64,000 nucleotides of DNA from Elymus sibiricus (lineage: Eukaryota; Streptophyta; Magnoliopsida; Poales; Poaceae), in NCBI GenBank assembly GCA_039707655.1, contig CM077667.1:417365409-417429408 (forward strand). The letters are read 5' to 3'. The notes below the pieces were generated by a model that saw nothing but the letters and a program-made list of their open reading frames with translations, made no database searches and was not told the origin of the DNA. Made by a program: the position numbers and the translations under genes. The number at the start of each line of letters is the position of its first letter. The first letter of the stretch is position 1. Below are positions 43,958-56,391 of the stretch, piece by piece.

Positions 43958-44038
43958 CTCCCTCCGTAAAGTAATATAAGACATTTTAGATCACTATTTT
44001 AGTGATGTAAAACGTCTTATATTACTTTACAACGGTAG
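43958..44038. mobile_element. Stowaway MITE (81 bp)
   Basis: TA-flanked. CTCCCTCCGTAAAGTAATAT at the left and, on the other strand, CTACCGTTGTAAAGTAATAT at the right, almost a full hairpin. It lies only 14 bases from the previous MITE. Confidence 0.9.
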
Positions 44039-45605
44039 TATTTGTGTACCATTTATAACGTTAGTGTTGATTCCATCGCCACCACAGGAGGCAACCTCAC
44101 GGGCATGGGTCCAAGCAAAGGCCAGAGATGTGGTGACTCTTCCAACACGCAATCCATGTTTTCGGTCGTCGAATCTTCACTAATAGGCATTTGTACCTGC
44201 TGGATCTATTTCTTTTAATCTCGCATGTGCTTCAATGATGAACAAAGGTGTGGTTTGATTTGTGCCCTGCTCTCACTGAAGTTTGTACATGGCTCCTGGG
44301 AGGTTAGCTTTGTTTATTCCCTGTAATTATTTATCTTTGTTCCGTCCAAGAAATATGCCTGGTCTGTTACACTTTAGAGTGCAGACTGCAGGGTATAGGA
44401 CTAAGTTATTAGGGATGTCTTCAAATCAAGGAAATTTGGAATTTGGTATCCAATCAGGCATATTAGCTTTTGTAAATCTATTAGACCACAATGCTAGATG
44501 AAGGTATAATGCCCTCTGCAATTCTGCATAATCCAATTTGAAATCACATTTTCTGTATGGTCTCTTACTTTTTTTTTGCACTACCTATTGTGCCATAAAT
44601 TCCTTGAGCTCGACCTTATGGACAATCTCTATAGCAACAATGATATCACTGTTATGGAAGGAAGTGAACACTCTCAATTTTACCTGATTCTTTGGCATGT
44701 AATCTGCAAAATCACCCTATGTTTTTTACGAGCTATTGGTCTTTGTTGATATGTATATTGCACACGCTTGTTATGGAATAAATGGGAGTTTTCATTCTTT
44801 GTGATTGGACGAGCACCAGATATCTGGAAATAATTATTCCCAAAAAAGTGACAAGATGCATAGAAATTTAAGTAGTTTGACTTCGGCTATGATAGCATAT
44901 GAACAGTTCATGGGAGGAGCATAGGCAAGGAGTTGAGTAGAGAATATTTTTATATTACGATGATGGTCTTTTAAGTGTACAACTGGCAATATATTGAAGT
45001 GCTACAGCTGGGAGATGAATCTCCATATTCATTGATGTTTCTAAAGATGAAAAACAGAAATTCAGAATATACCTAAATGTGATATGCATAGTATACCTGC
45101 TGCAAGTTTGTGACAGTTGTTACACCCTGAAAACCATATTGTGCAATTGTAGCCTCATTTGGCTCTCCATGCTATTCGACAGAAATTGTTTGGATACATC
45201 ACCTTGGGTGCTAAATTATGACATGTCTATTCTATTACATCAACCGGTGTTGTGAAGTTGTACATGGATTATCTCTCTTCATTATTTACATATTTAGAAC
45301 AGATTGTGTCTGTCCATATATTTAGTAAAATTGTTCCTCCTTGAAGTCCTTTCGCTCATTTGTGCATGAGCTTGTGTTATCTATGCGGTAAATCGTGTTA
45401 GGTAATTCAAACATTACTTCTTTTTCTCGCTCTTTACAAAATCAAACACTATGAACTCCAGAGCATTGGTTACAATGTTTTCATTCAAATTGCTAATAAT
45501 AAACTGCATAGGTTGGTAATAAATCATGTATCATAATACTTTTAACAAAAATCAGTTACGAAACATATATCCATGTATTTTTATGAATTCCAACCATTCT
45601 ATTGG
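44039..45605. other. Unassigned AT-rich spacer
   Basis: No coding region recognised. The 72-codon ORF at 44283-44501 has no family resemblance. May be Helitron body sequence. Confidence 0.35.
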
Positions 45606-45616
45606 CAAAATGGACG

Positions 45617-45646
45617 GGCGCAGCAACGCGCGCCGTCATGATCTAG
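45617..45646 (+). mobile_element. Helitron 3' terminus (CTAG end)
   Basis: CGCAGCAACGCGCGCCGTCA then TGAT, CTAG (45643-45646) and T. It fits the grass Helitron 3' consensus of a GC-rich hairpin some bases before CTAG, inserted at A/T. The body lies to the left and the 5' end was not located. Confidence 0.5.
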
Positions 45647-47150
45647 TTATTTTCTTATAACTGCTGTTTGTGGGCACGAATTAATACTATTCGAATTAAT
45701 CTTCTGGATTCGAGGAGCGGTCTTACGACCACTTATGTCGGTTCATGAAAACGCGGAATTTCCTCCCCATAGTGCGCCATGCCTTTCGATCAGCCGCCAA
45801 GCTAGAAGAAGAAGCTGCCTGAAGCCGTCTTTTGAGTACGTTGACGCCTCTTTCAGCGAGCAGATCTCCACCGTCAATTCAATTCTTCCCGGCTAGCTGC
45901 TTTGAGCGGGCTCGAGAGGGGTCCACGCCTGAGCCGGCCTGACCGCTAGCAGGTCAAGTGGTGTGCGTCGTCATATGGTCCAGTCCTTTCACGTTTAAGG
46001 CATACGGTCCCACAGGTTACAGGCAATTTCGTTCGTATGCGCGCAGCACAAGATAGATAGTTTCAGGCAGCGGATATGTCAAACCGGATACGGGCCACAC
46101 GGCCCACGTAGACGTCGATCCTCTTGCTCCTTTTTTTTTTTTTTAATGTTGGTCCTCTTGCCCCTTTTGGAACGCTGGCGCCGCGTAGGATAATATCGCC
46201 AGGGGATAGCTTTGTCATGGAGCAGGCGATGAGCTCCTTGCAAGTTTATCCTTTGCTTTCAGGACTCGGGCCCCTTCTCGAATGGCCGCGAAAAATCGGA
46301 GGAGCATATGGAACACGAGTCGCCGTCGAATCTAAAAGTTGGCCTGATCGCCTCATCCGGATAGAGAGCTGCACGCCGTACGAAACCGGCGCGGGAACGA
46401 CGGTCCCTCGACACGCAGGTCGCCGGAATCAATCCTCCAGAGGACAGGAGGCCCCCCTGCGTTGCGTGATTCCGTCGCCGTTTCACGGCACGAGAACACG
46501 AGACGGGCGCACGGTCCGTCCGGAACCGGAACGGGTGATGTGGTGGGACGCGCTAGAGTCCAGCAGCCATCGGCGAGCGACGGAATCTCTCGGAACTCTC
46601 GCCGCCACCCGTTCCCTCGGGTGGTGCTCACTCCAGCCGGCGTCTCGTCCGCTCACGGCTCATCCGCCACTTTCTTGGTCACGACGCGCTTGGCTGCCGT
46701 CGCCCGTGCGCTGCTCCGTACGAGCCGCCGTGCAACGGAAACTGCAACGAGTGGCGTGGCAATTAGGAGTAGCAGGGACTCGCGCCAGGATACGTGTTGT
46801 GCCGTCGCCCGTGCAAACGGCCAACGGCCCTTCGATGTGTCGTCGCCCGCGCAGCGCTGCGTTGGTCAGAACTCAGAACAGTCCATGATGCCGTCTCGTG
46901 TCTCGTCGGCGTATGTCTGACCCGAAGTGTGCTGAGGGATGCTGTGTTTTTTCTTTTCCTGCGAGAATTGTCTGGACCGAGAGACTCCTGTGTGTGCATG
47001 GAAAATTGGGGGCCTAACCTATGTCTCACCTTTAGCGAGACCAAAGCCGTGTGGCTGGCCCAGTGGTAATGGGGTTTCGTCACGCTGATGCCACACACGT
47101 GTTTTTTCCCTGCTTTTGTTAATATTCCGATAAATACTGAATTTATATAT
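45647..47150. other. Unassigned, with a 254-codon ORF of unknown nature
   Basis: The plus-strand ORF 46124-46888 (254 codons) is rich in Arg, Ser and Pro and resembles no family I know. A second frame (46462-46920) overlaps it. GC-driven openness is the simplest explanation. The spacer also contains a poly-T run at 46131-46144. Confidence 0.3.
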
Positions 47151-48850
47151 TACTAGCAAAACGCCCGTGCGTTGCAACGGGAGAAAAAAAATCATAATCT
47201 CGAATGTCAATGACCATATTTTACTACATCATCGAGATACACTATCACTCTCATTTTCGTAAAATCGTGAACAATTTTAAAAAATCATGAACATTTTTTC
47301 AACTAGTGAACATAATTGAAATTGTGAACATTTAATAAATTCGCGAACATATTTTTTTTTAAATCAAGAACATTTTTGAATTCATGAACATATTATACTA
47401 TTTGCAATCTTTTTTTTGAAAAATGTGAAAATTTATAAAACATTTTTCTTTAATCGGCGAAAAATTCTAGAATCGACCAACAATATTTTGGGATTTGATG
47501 GAACAATTTTCGAAATTAATGAACATTTCTTGAACTGCATGATCTTTTTTGAATCAGCGAATATTTTCTGAATCAATGAACTACATATTTTAATTTATGA
47601 ACAGTTTTTAAATTTTTAGGATATTTTCAATACATGAATATTTTTTGAATTGGCAAAATTTCGTGCAATTTCATAAACATTTTTAATACACATTTTTTTT
47701 AGAAAAACTCATGAACATATTTTTATTTCCTTAACATTTGTTTTAAAATTTGAAATATTTTTTAAAAATCTCAATCATTTTCTGAAGCCACAAACAATTA
47801 TGAATTATTTAACACTTACTTTTGAAAACTGGTTGCCCATACATGGAGCGGCCCAAACTGGAGAGCTGTATCTTTTTCTAGCGCGCGAAGCGCAGTATAA
47901 GTGTTCCTACATGGGCCGGCCCAGTCCGAGATTTTACTGTGTGAAACGTTTTTATCACTTATACGTGATATTTGTGGGTAATATTTTGCAACTTTAGGGG
48001 TAATTTCGATGAAGTACGGGCAGAATCACTCCTTCCTTTATTAGTACGTAAAGTTGAGGAATATTTTTAAGTGCTCGTCGCCCATTCAAACAATGTTCAT
48101 GCAGTGTAATTTTTTTCGCTCAAATAGTAGACAATATTTGGACCATTCATAAATAAATGTACATGATGTTTTAAAAATCTTCACACGTTTCAGAAAATGT
48201 ATGTGACATTTATAAAAACGATATACAATGTAAAAAATGATCATGTAATTTTTAAATAATGAATTAAAAAAGTATGTTACATCTTAAAAAATGTTAACAC
48301 AGTTCAAATATAAGTTTAGGTTAATTTCTAAAAGATGTTTATACATTGTAAAAAATGAGTAGTTTTTAAAAAATCATATAATTCAAAAAATTGTTTCAAT
48401 GTGTATTTGAAAATTTGTAACACATATTTGCAAAAATGTTCAAAATACACATTTAAAATTTTAGTCTTGTACTTAAAAAATGTTAAAAGTATATAAAAAT
48501 GTTTTAGATGTATACGAAATATGTCCAATGTGTATGAAAAAATGTAGACATTGAAATATATATTAAAAAAATGATAATCATGTATTTGCAAAATGTTCGA
48601 CATGTATAAAAAAGCTCTATAAAAGTTGTTCCTATTGTAACAAAAAATTTAAAATATATATGAACAAATTAGACATGTGTTGGGAAAAAAGAGGAAAAAA
48701 GGAAAACATGAAGAAAACCAGAGAAAAATCAAAGAAAACCCAAACAAAACCGATGCAAAACAGTAAAAATATATTTTAAAAACACAGAAAAATTCGCGGG
48801 CAGCTACAATATTGGTCCGGGCCGGTAGTGTCGCGCTGTATGTGAGACCT
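47151..48850 (-). mobile_element. Helitron 3' end (minus strand) followed by an AT-rich repeat tract
   Basis: On the minus strand CCGTTGCAACGCACGGGCGT then TTTG, CTAG (47154-47151) and T is a textbook grass Helitron 3' end. The body would extend rightwards. From 47260 to about 48780 the DNA is very AT-rich with dozens of imperfect copies of GAACATTTTTT / GAACATATTTT and, further right, AAAAATGT motifs. No protein is encoded. The right limit (5' TC end) was not identified, so the end coordinate is only the end of the repeat tract. Confidence 0.45.
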
Positions 48851-48884
48851 AATACGATTCACAATAGGCAATATATAGCTCCCA

Positions 48885-49760
48885 CGCAAATTCGACGCAG
48901 TGACGATTATACACAGTGATGACTCGACTGGGCCAGGGTTGTATAATTAGTTCGCTTTGGGATGTCGTGATATCAAGTGAACCAGGCAAATAGGAGGATT
49001 GGAAGACAACACATGAGCCGATGACAAACACAAAGTGTGGGTCCACCACAAAAAGAAACCTAAGGGGCGATGAAAAACGATCAAAGGGCAATCGACGATG
49101 CTAGGGTTAGGATTCTTGCATGGGTGGTGAGGCCTCCGGTGGTGAGCGAGCGGTGACTGTGTTGCTTTGCACACTGGCTGGATTGGTTTTCTGCTTCCTA
49201 CGGTGCGGAAATGGCGAAGCAAGAAGGATGTGGAGGCGACGGGACTCCAAGGAAACATGTGGCCATTGTTGCGAAGACGGCGGCAGTTTCCTCGAACAGG
49301 GGGACATCTAAATCCCCGGGTGATAGCAAGAGCTCCGAGGAGGCGGCTAGTCTCATGACGAGGATGGGTGACCTAGTTTTAACCGAGAAGGAAACTAAAA
49401 GCTTAATCTTCACAGATCCAGAGCCAGAAATCCCTAAGTTAGTTAGGTGGTCGGCGGTGGGCAAGGTGCGCTCACCGAGACCCATGAACATCCATGCTCT
49501 CGAAAGGACAATGCATTAGGCTTGGGGTCTCCACAAGAGGCTCAGTTCAAGGATATATGCGGGAACATCTGTGTTGTCCGCTTGAGAAGTGAGGGAGATT
49601 GAAAGCACGCGCTGAATACTGGACCATGTCAATTGGACTTCAACGTCATCGTGTTTAAAGACGACGAAGGGAATACGTGGCCATCTGAGATGGTGTTTGC
49701 TACTATAGAAGCATGGGTTTGTGTCATGGGTCTACCACTAGATTAGCACTCGAAGGTGTC
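48885..49760 (+). pseudogene. DUF4283-type protein N-terminus, disrupted
   Basis: The plus-strand ATG at 49211 opens a 102-codon frame (LVLTEKETKSLIFTDPEPE, WSAVGKVRSPRPMNIHALER) that matches the N-terminal part of grass DUF4283 proteins. In these a V-L-T/S-x-x-E segment is followed by a 'vGKvLSPR' segment and 'aW' motif. A stop follows at 49517 where the family continues, and later similarity (AWGLHKRL, then segments to about 49740) is in shifted frames. The gene is truncated and dead. It is a second member of the family also seen at 2085-3750. Confidence 0.5.
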
Positions 49761-49941
49761 TGTTGTAACAACCCCCAAGTAATCCCCTAAATATTTTTAT
49801 TGCCTAATATAATGTTTGTGCATCATGTGCTCTCATAAGCATTGCATCAACGTCATATTGCATTGATTAAATAATTAATTTGGATAGTTTGTCAGATGGT
49901 GAATAAGTAAACGCCCACCCCTTTCAATCTTTCTGCACCAA
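49761..49941. other. Short unassigned spacer
   Basis: AT-rich sequence containing ACAACCCCCAAGTAATCCCC near 49770, reminiscent of LTR edges in this tribe, but no partner was found. Confidence 0.3.
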
Positions 49942-50736
49942 CACTACTATGGAAACCCTTATAGACAATCACTTGACAGTGACGCCGGGTAAAGAGACCG
50001 CGCTAGTACTACTCAGCAGTAGCGCGGTGTAGAAAACATTGCTACAAGTAAAGTTTAGCAGTAGTGCGGGCACACGGTCGCCGTGCTACTGCTAACTAGA
50101 TAGCAGTAGCGTGGGGCCAGGAAGTTCGCGCTACTGCTATGGGTACATGGGCCAGCTGGTGGGCCCCACTTGTCACCAGCGCTGCCCAACAGTCCGACGC
50201 TGCAGCTATGGGGCTTAGCAGTAGCACGACCTCCATGCCCTGCGCTACTACTAGGCTTCCCTTATCGCTATCCGCGTGCCCATCCCCATCCCCCACCTCT
50301 CTCACCAACACACATCGGGAAGGCCCAGTCGGTTGTCCTCATCCCTCCTCCAGCCCGACGCGCCGTTGCCCGTCGTCCTTGACCCCCCTTCGAGGTATCC
50401 CTCCTCCCTGGCCATGCCCCCCGTCCGCATTCCTCCTTGTCTGTCGTCCCCATCCCTCCTCGTCCATCGTCCCCGGCCATGCCCACCGTCCCCTGCCACG
50501 CCACTGCTACCGCCCGTCGGCAAGCCAGTGCTACTTCCCGTCCGCCGCCACTATGGGCAGTAGCACTAACACTAACACTATCACTGACTTGTAGTAGTTC
50601 ACTAACACTAGCAGTAACACTATCACTGCCACTAACTTGTAGCGTCATTATTCATAGATGATGTAGCGATGCATGTGTGTGTGCCCATTGGTGTACCGAT
50701 GCACACGTAGTAGTTACTATGTTTTATTCATATGAA
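49942..50736 (+). mobile_element. CACTA transposon end with subterminal repeats
   Basis: Begins CACTACTATGGAAACCC, a CACTA-type terminus. Over the next 280 bases the motif GCAGTAGCGCGG and its complement recur in both orientations (about 50008-50130, 50215-50255), as in CACTA subterminal regions. The following C-rich part (50270-50560) shows overlapping ORFs of no known family, then ACACTAACACTA-type short repeats (50558-50640). A matching right terminus is not evident, so it is probably a fragment. Confidence 0.5.
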
Positions 50737-51000
50737 CACTAGTGGAGAAATAGCTAGTCACAACTTATGTTGGTGATGCGTCGTTTCCAACCAACGCCGG
50801 CACTATATTTTTCAAATAGTGTTGGCGTCGCCTTATTGACTTAGTGTTGGCGTTGAACTTTTATAGAACGCCACTTGTATGTGGGTCCCAACATTGTGAG
50901 CCGGCGTAACTTACTATTGGCGTTGTCGTGGTGTTTTCACGACAGATGCCATGGGGTGGCTTATCGAGTGTGGTTGGGGCCGGAATGCGTCGGTGGGTTT
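50737..51000 (+). mobile_element. Second CACTA-like end
   Basis: Starts CACTAGTGGAGAAATAGC and carries several copies of an AGTGTTGGCGT subterminal-like motif (50818-50935). The palindromic CACTAGTG at 50737 may mark a junction with the preceding element. No transposase is present. Confidence 0.4.
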
Positions 51001-51409
51001 CCGAAGCGAGATTGGGGACAAGCGGTGCGTGACACACAATGTACCAAGGTTTGGGGCCCTCCGTGGGAGGTAACACCCCTAGTCCTGCCGGATCAAATAT
51101 ATGGTGGGTTCGCAATACAATGGGGCTCCTTGAGCTGTTCGCCGGAGGAGGAAGTAAAAGCTAGTTGGCTCTCCTTGCCTCTCCTGAATGAGTGTGTGTG
51201 TGTGGACTAGCCAAAGGGAAGAAGCTGAACCCCGAGCTAGGAGGGGGCACTGGGGGTTTATAGGTCAACCCCCAGCATACAATATGCGAGGATAACGGTG
51301 GCGGGCCCTGACTGGCAGCCTCTCTAGCCATGCGTCAACATCATCATGGAGTGGTTGGCGCGGTGCGGCCGCAGTGTCTCGTCGCCCGGTCACAGTCGAT
51401 GCCGGTCAG
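51001..51409. other. LTR-like fragment
   Basis: Contains TTTGGGGCCCTCCGTGGGAGGTAACA-like sequence also seen in related form in the solo LTR near 18783, plus a short GT microsatellite (51191-51203) and a TTTATAGG promoter-like site near 51257. It appears to be a piece of an LTR, orientation uncertain. Confidence 0.3.
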
Positions 51410-52416
51410 TGATACGTCCATTTTGCATTATGATTTCCTATTCATATTACGTTATTCTTGTCCATTATTCCCTATTATCATACAATTCTTATGCCCTTTC
51501 TCTCTGAATATGCAAGGTACATCACAAAGAGGGAATTATCTGGAAATTGGAATTCTGGACCGGAAAACCGAGAAAAAGGCAGAAAAATCACCAGACTCCA
51601 AATGACCTGAAACTTCACAAGGAATTTTTATTGAATATATGTCACTAGGGCCCGAGTGCCATGATTTTGCTATGCTTAATGCTTGTCACTAGGGCCCGAG
51701 TGCCATGATTTCAGATCTGAACCTATTATGTTTTCATGAATATATATGGGTTCTTGATCCTATCTTGCAAGTTGTAGACACCTATTACGATTTATGATCC
51801 GCATCCCCCAGGGTGACAATAACTGGGATTCTTTCCGGTGATTACCGTAGTTTGAGGAGTTCATGTATTCACTAAGTGCTAATGCTTTGGTCCGGTTCTC
51901 TATTAAAAGGAGGCCTTAATATCCCTTCGTTTCCATTAGGACCCCGCTGCCACGGGAGGGTAGGACAAAAGATGCCATGCAAGTTCTTTTCCATAAGCAC
52001 GTATGACTATATATGGAATACATGCCTACATTACAGTGATGAATTGGAGCTAGTTCTGTGTCACCCTATGTTATAACCGTTGCATGATGAATGCCATCCG
52101 ACATAATTATCCATCACTGATCCATTGCCTATGAGCTTTTCACATATTGATCTTTGCTAAGTTACTTTTCCGTTGCTACTGTTACAATCACTACAACACT
52201 GCTACTGTCACTTGCCATGGTTACCGTTACTTCCATACTGCTTTGCTACTGAATACTTTGCTGCAGATACTAAGTCTTTCAGGTGTGGTTGAATTGACAA
52301 CTCAGCTGCTAATACTCGAGAATATTCTTTGGCTCCCCTTGTGTCGAATCAATAAATTTGGGTTGAATACTCTACCCTTGAAAACTGTTGTGATCCCCTA
52401 TACTTGTGGGTTATCA
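51410..52416 (+). mobile_element. Solo Gypsy-type LTR without target duplication
   Basis: Begins TGATACGTCCATTTTGCATT and ends TGTGGGTTATCA, terminal bases characteristic of a frequent Triticeae Gypsy LTR group. No internal domain. The flanks differ (GTCAG left, GCATC right). A 28-bp direct repeat (51640-51667 and 51684-51711, containing CACTAGGGCCCGAGTGCC) lies inside. The right flank is the interior of another LTR (52417 onward), so this LTR marks a rearrangement point. Confidence 0.7.
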
Positions 52417-54740
52417 GCATCACGTCCGTATCAAGTAGACCAAAACGATTCTGCATCTACTACTATTACTCCACACATTGACCGACTCCTGCCTGCATCT
52501 AGAGTATTAAGTTCATGAAGAATAGAGTAACGCATTAGGTAAGATGACATGATGTAGAGGGATAAACTCGAGCAATATGATGAAACCCCATCTTTTTACC
52601 CTTGATGGCAACAATACAAATACGTGCCTCGCTACCCCTACTTTGTCACTGGGTGAGGACACCGCAAGATTGAACCCAAAACTAAGCACTTCTCCCATTG
52701 CAAGAATTACCAATATAGTTGGCCAAACCAAACCAATAACTCGAAGAGACTTGCAAAGATATGAAATCATGCATATAAGAATTCAGAGAAGATTCAAATA
52801 ATATTCATAGATAATCTGATCATAAACCCACAATTCATCGGATCTCGACAAACACACCGCAAAAGAGTATTACATCGGATAGATCTCCATGAAGATCATG
52901 GAGAACATGGTATTGAAGAACATAGAGAGAGAAGAAGCCATCTAGCTACTAGCTATGGACCCAAAGGTCTGAGGTGAACTACTCACGCATCATCGGAGGG
53001 GCAATGGAGTTGATGTAGATGCCCTCCGTGATCGAATCCCCCTCCGGCAGATTACCGGAAAAGGCTCCAAGATGGGATCTCACGGGAACAGAGGCTTCCG
53101 GCGGCGGAAAAGTATTATCGTGGTTCTTTTTGGTATTGGGGGAATATTTGGGAATTTATAGGAGGAAGATTAGGGTTATGAGGCTTGCAGGGGGGCCACA
53201 AGCCAGGGGGGTGCCCCCCCCCCTAGGGCGCGCCCTGCAGGCTTGTAGTCTCCCGGCAGGTCTTCTGCCCCCCTCTCCAAGTCTGGTAGGTTTCTTCTGG
53301 TCCAAGAAAAATCACCGCGAAGATTTTATTCCGTTTGGACTCCGTTTGATATTCCTTATCTGCAATACTCAAAAATAAGGAAAAAACAGAAACTGGCACT
53401 GGGCTCTAGGTTAATAGGTTAGTCCCAAAAATAATATAAAATAGCATATTAATGCATATAAAACATCCAAAACAGATAATATAATAGCATGGAACAATCA
53501 AAAATTATAGATACGTTGGAGACGTATCAAGCATACCCAAGCTTAATTCCTGCTCGTCCTCGAGTAGGTAAATGATAAAAACAGAATTTTTGATATGGAA
53601 TGCTACCTAACATATTTATCCATGTAATATTCTTTATTGTGGCATGAATGTTCAGATCCGTAAGATTCAAAACAAAAGTTTAATATTGACATAAAACAAT
53701 AATACTTCAAGCATACTAACAAAGCAATTGTGTCCTTTCAAAATAACATGGCCAAAGAAAGTTATCCCTACAAAATCATATGGTCTGGCTATGCTCCATC
53801 TTCCCCACACAAAGTATTTAAATCATGCACAACCCCGATGACAAGTCAAGCAATTGTTTCACACCTTTTATGTTCTCAAACCTTTTCAACTTTCACGCAA
53901 TACATGAGCGTGAGCCACGGATATAGCACTATAGGTGGAATAGAATATGGTGGAGGTTGTGAGGAAAAGGAGAAGATAATCTCACATCAACTAGGCATAT
54001 CAACGGGCTATGGAGATGCCCATCAATATATATCAATGTGAGTGAGTAGGGATTGCCATGCAACGGATGCACTAGAGCTATAAGTGTCTGAAAGCTCAAA
54101 AAGAAACTAAGTGGGTGTGCATCCAACTCGCTTGCTCATGAAGACCTAGGGCAATTTGAGGAACCCATCATTGGAATATACAAGCCAAGTTATATAATGA
54201 AAAATTCCCACTAGTATATGAAAGTGACAAAATAGGAGACTCTCTATCATGAAGATCATGGTGCTACTTTGAAGCACAAGTGTGGAAAAAGGATAGTAGC
54301 ATTGTCCCTTCTCTCTTTTCTCTAATTTTTTTTGTAGGGCATCATTGGCCTCTTTTTTTTATTTGGGCTTCACTGGCCTCTTTTATTATTTGTAAAGTTC
54401 GGAGACTCATCCCAACTTGTGAGGGAATCATAGCTTCCATCATCCTTTCCTCTCATGGGACAATGCTCTAATGATGATCATCACACTTTTATTTACTTAC
54501 AACTCAAGAATTACAAAATATGACTCTATATGAATGCTTCCGGTGGTGTACCAGGATGTGCAACGATCTAGCATAGCAAATGACATCAAAAAATGGACAA
54601 GCCATGAAAACATCATGCTAGCTATCTTACGATCATCCAAAGCAATATGAAAATGATGGTGCGTGTCATAATAAATGGAACGGTGGAAGTTGCATGGCAA
54701 TATATCTTGGAATGGCTATGGAAATGCCATAATAGGTAGG

Positions 54741-54815
54741 TATGGTGGCTGTTTTGAGGAAGGTATATGGTGGCTGTTTTGAGGAAGGTATATGGTGGCT
54801 GTTTTGAGGAAGGTG
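54741..54815. repeat. 25-bp tandem repeat, three units
   Basis: TATGGTGGCTGTTTTGAGGA plus AGGTA three times in succession (54741-54765, 54766-54790, 54791-54815), inside the internal region of the gag-only Gypsy element. Confidence 0.95.
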
Positions 54816-56391
54816 GGATTAATGCACCGGCGAAAGTTGCGCGGTACTAGAGAGGCTAGCAATGGTGGAAGGATGAGAGTGCGTATAATCCATGGACTCA
54901 CATTAGTCATAAAGAACTCACATACTTATTGCAAAAGTCTATTAGTTATCGAAGCAAAGTATTAGACGCATGCTCCTAGGGGAGAGGTTGGTAGGAGTTA
55001 ACCATCGCGCGCTCCCGACCCTCACACAAAGGATGACAATCATTAAATAAATCATGCTCCGACTTCGTTACATAACGGTTCACCATACGTGCATGCTACG
55101 GGAATCACAAACTTTAACACAAGTATTTCTACCAATCCACAATTACTCACTAGCATGACTCTAATATCACCATCTTTATATCTCAAAACTATATGCAAGG
55201 AATCAAACTTCTCATAGTATTCAATGCACTTTATATGAAAGTTTTTATTATATCCCTCTTGGATGCCCATTATATTAGGACTAAATTCATAACCTAAACC
55301 AATTACCATGCTGTTTAAAGACTCTCAAAATAATATAAGTGAGGTACGAGAGTTCAATTATTTCTATAAAATAAAACGCCACTGTGCTCTAAAAAGATAT
55401 AAGTGAAGCACTAGAGCAAAATTGCCTAGCTCAAAAGATATAAGTGAAGCACATAGAGTATTCTAATAAATTCACGATTAATGCGTGTCCCTCTCAAAAG
55501 ATGTGTGCAGCAAGTATGATTGTGGCAAACTAAAAATCAAAGACTCATATCATACAAGACGCTCCAAGCAAAACACATATCATGTGGTGAATAAAAATAT
55601 AGCCTCAAGTAAATTTACCGATGGATTGAAGACGAAAGAGGGGATGCCTTCCGGGGCATCCCCAAGCTTAGGCTCTTTGGTATACATGAATATTCTTTGG
55701 GGTGCCTTGGGAATCCCCAAGCTTAGGCTCTTGCCACTCCTTATTCCATAGTCCATCAAATCTTTACCCAAAACTTGAAAACTTCACAACACAAAACTCA
55801 ACAGAAAACTCGTGAGATCCATTAGTATAAGAAAAATAAATAACCACTTTAGGTACTGTTGTGAACTCATTCTTTATTTATATTGGTGTAATATCTACTG
55901 TATTCCAACTTCTCCATGGTTCATACCCCCCGATACAACCCATAGATACATCAAAATAAGCGAACAACACAAAGAAAACAGAATCTGTCAAAAACAGAAC
56001 AGTCTGTAGCAATCTGTAAACTTCGAATACTTCTGTAACTCCAAAAATTCTGAAAAATTAGGAAAATCTGGGAAATTTGTATATCAATCTGGTGTAAAAA
56101 ATTTAGACTCATTCGACGCTCTGGTGAATTTATAAAATTCATGGACTGAGCACAAAAGTTTATGTTTTTCAGCAAAATCAAATCAACAATCACCGTAGAC
56201 CATCCCAAAGGTCTTACTTGGCTCAAACACTAATTAAAACAATAAAACACAATTACTACAGAGTTAATAATGTGTAAAACACTCAATAACAGAAACAAAA
56301 ACAAACAAAAATAAAAACATAAAATAAAATTGGGTTGCCTCCCAACAAGCGCTATTGTTTAACGCCCCTAGTTAGGCATAACGCAATAGAT

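Noticed and set aside
53019..53378. 119-codon ORF, repeated at 58533-58889, as a small gene family
   Set aside because: Both lie in the two LTRs of one Gypsy element; similarity is due to the LTR pair.
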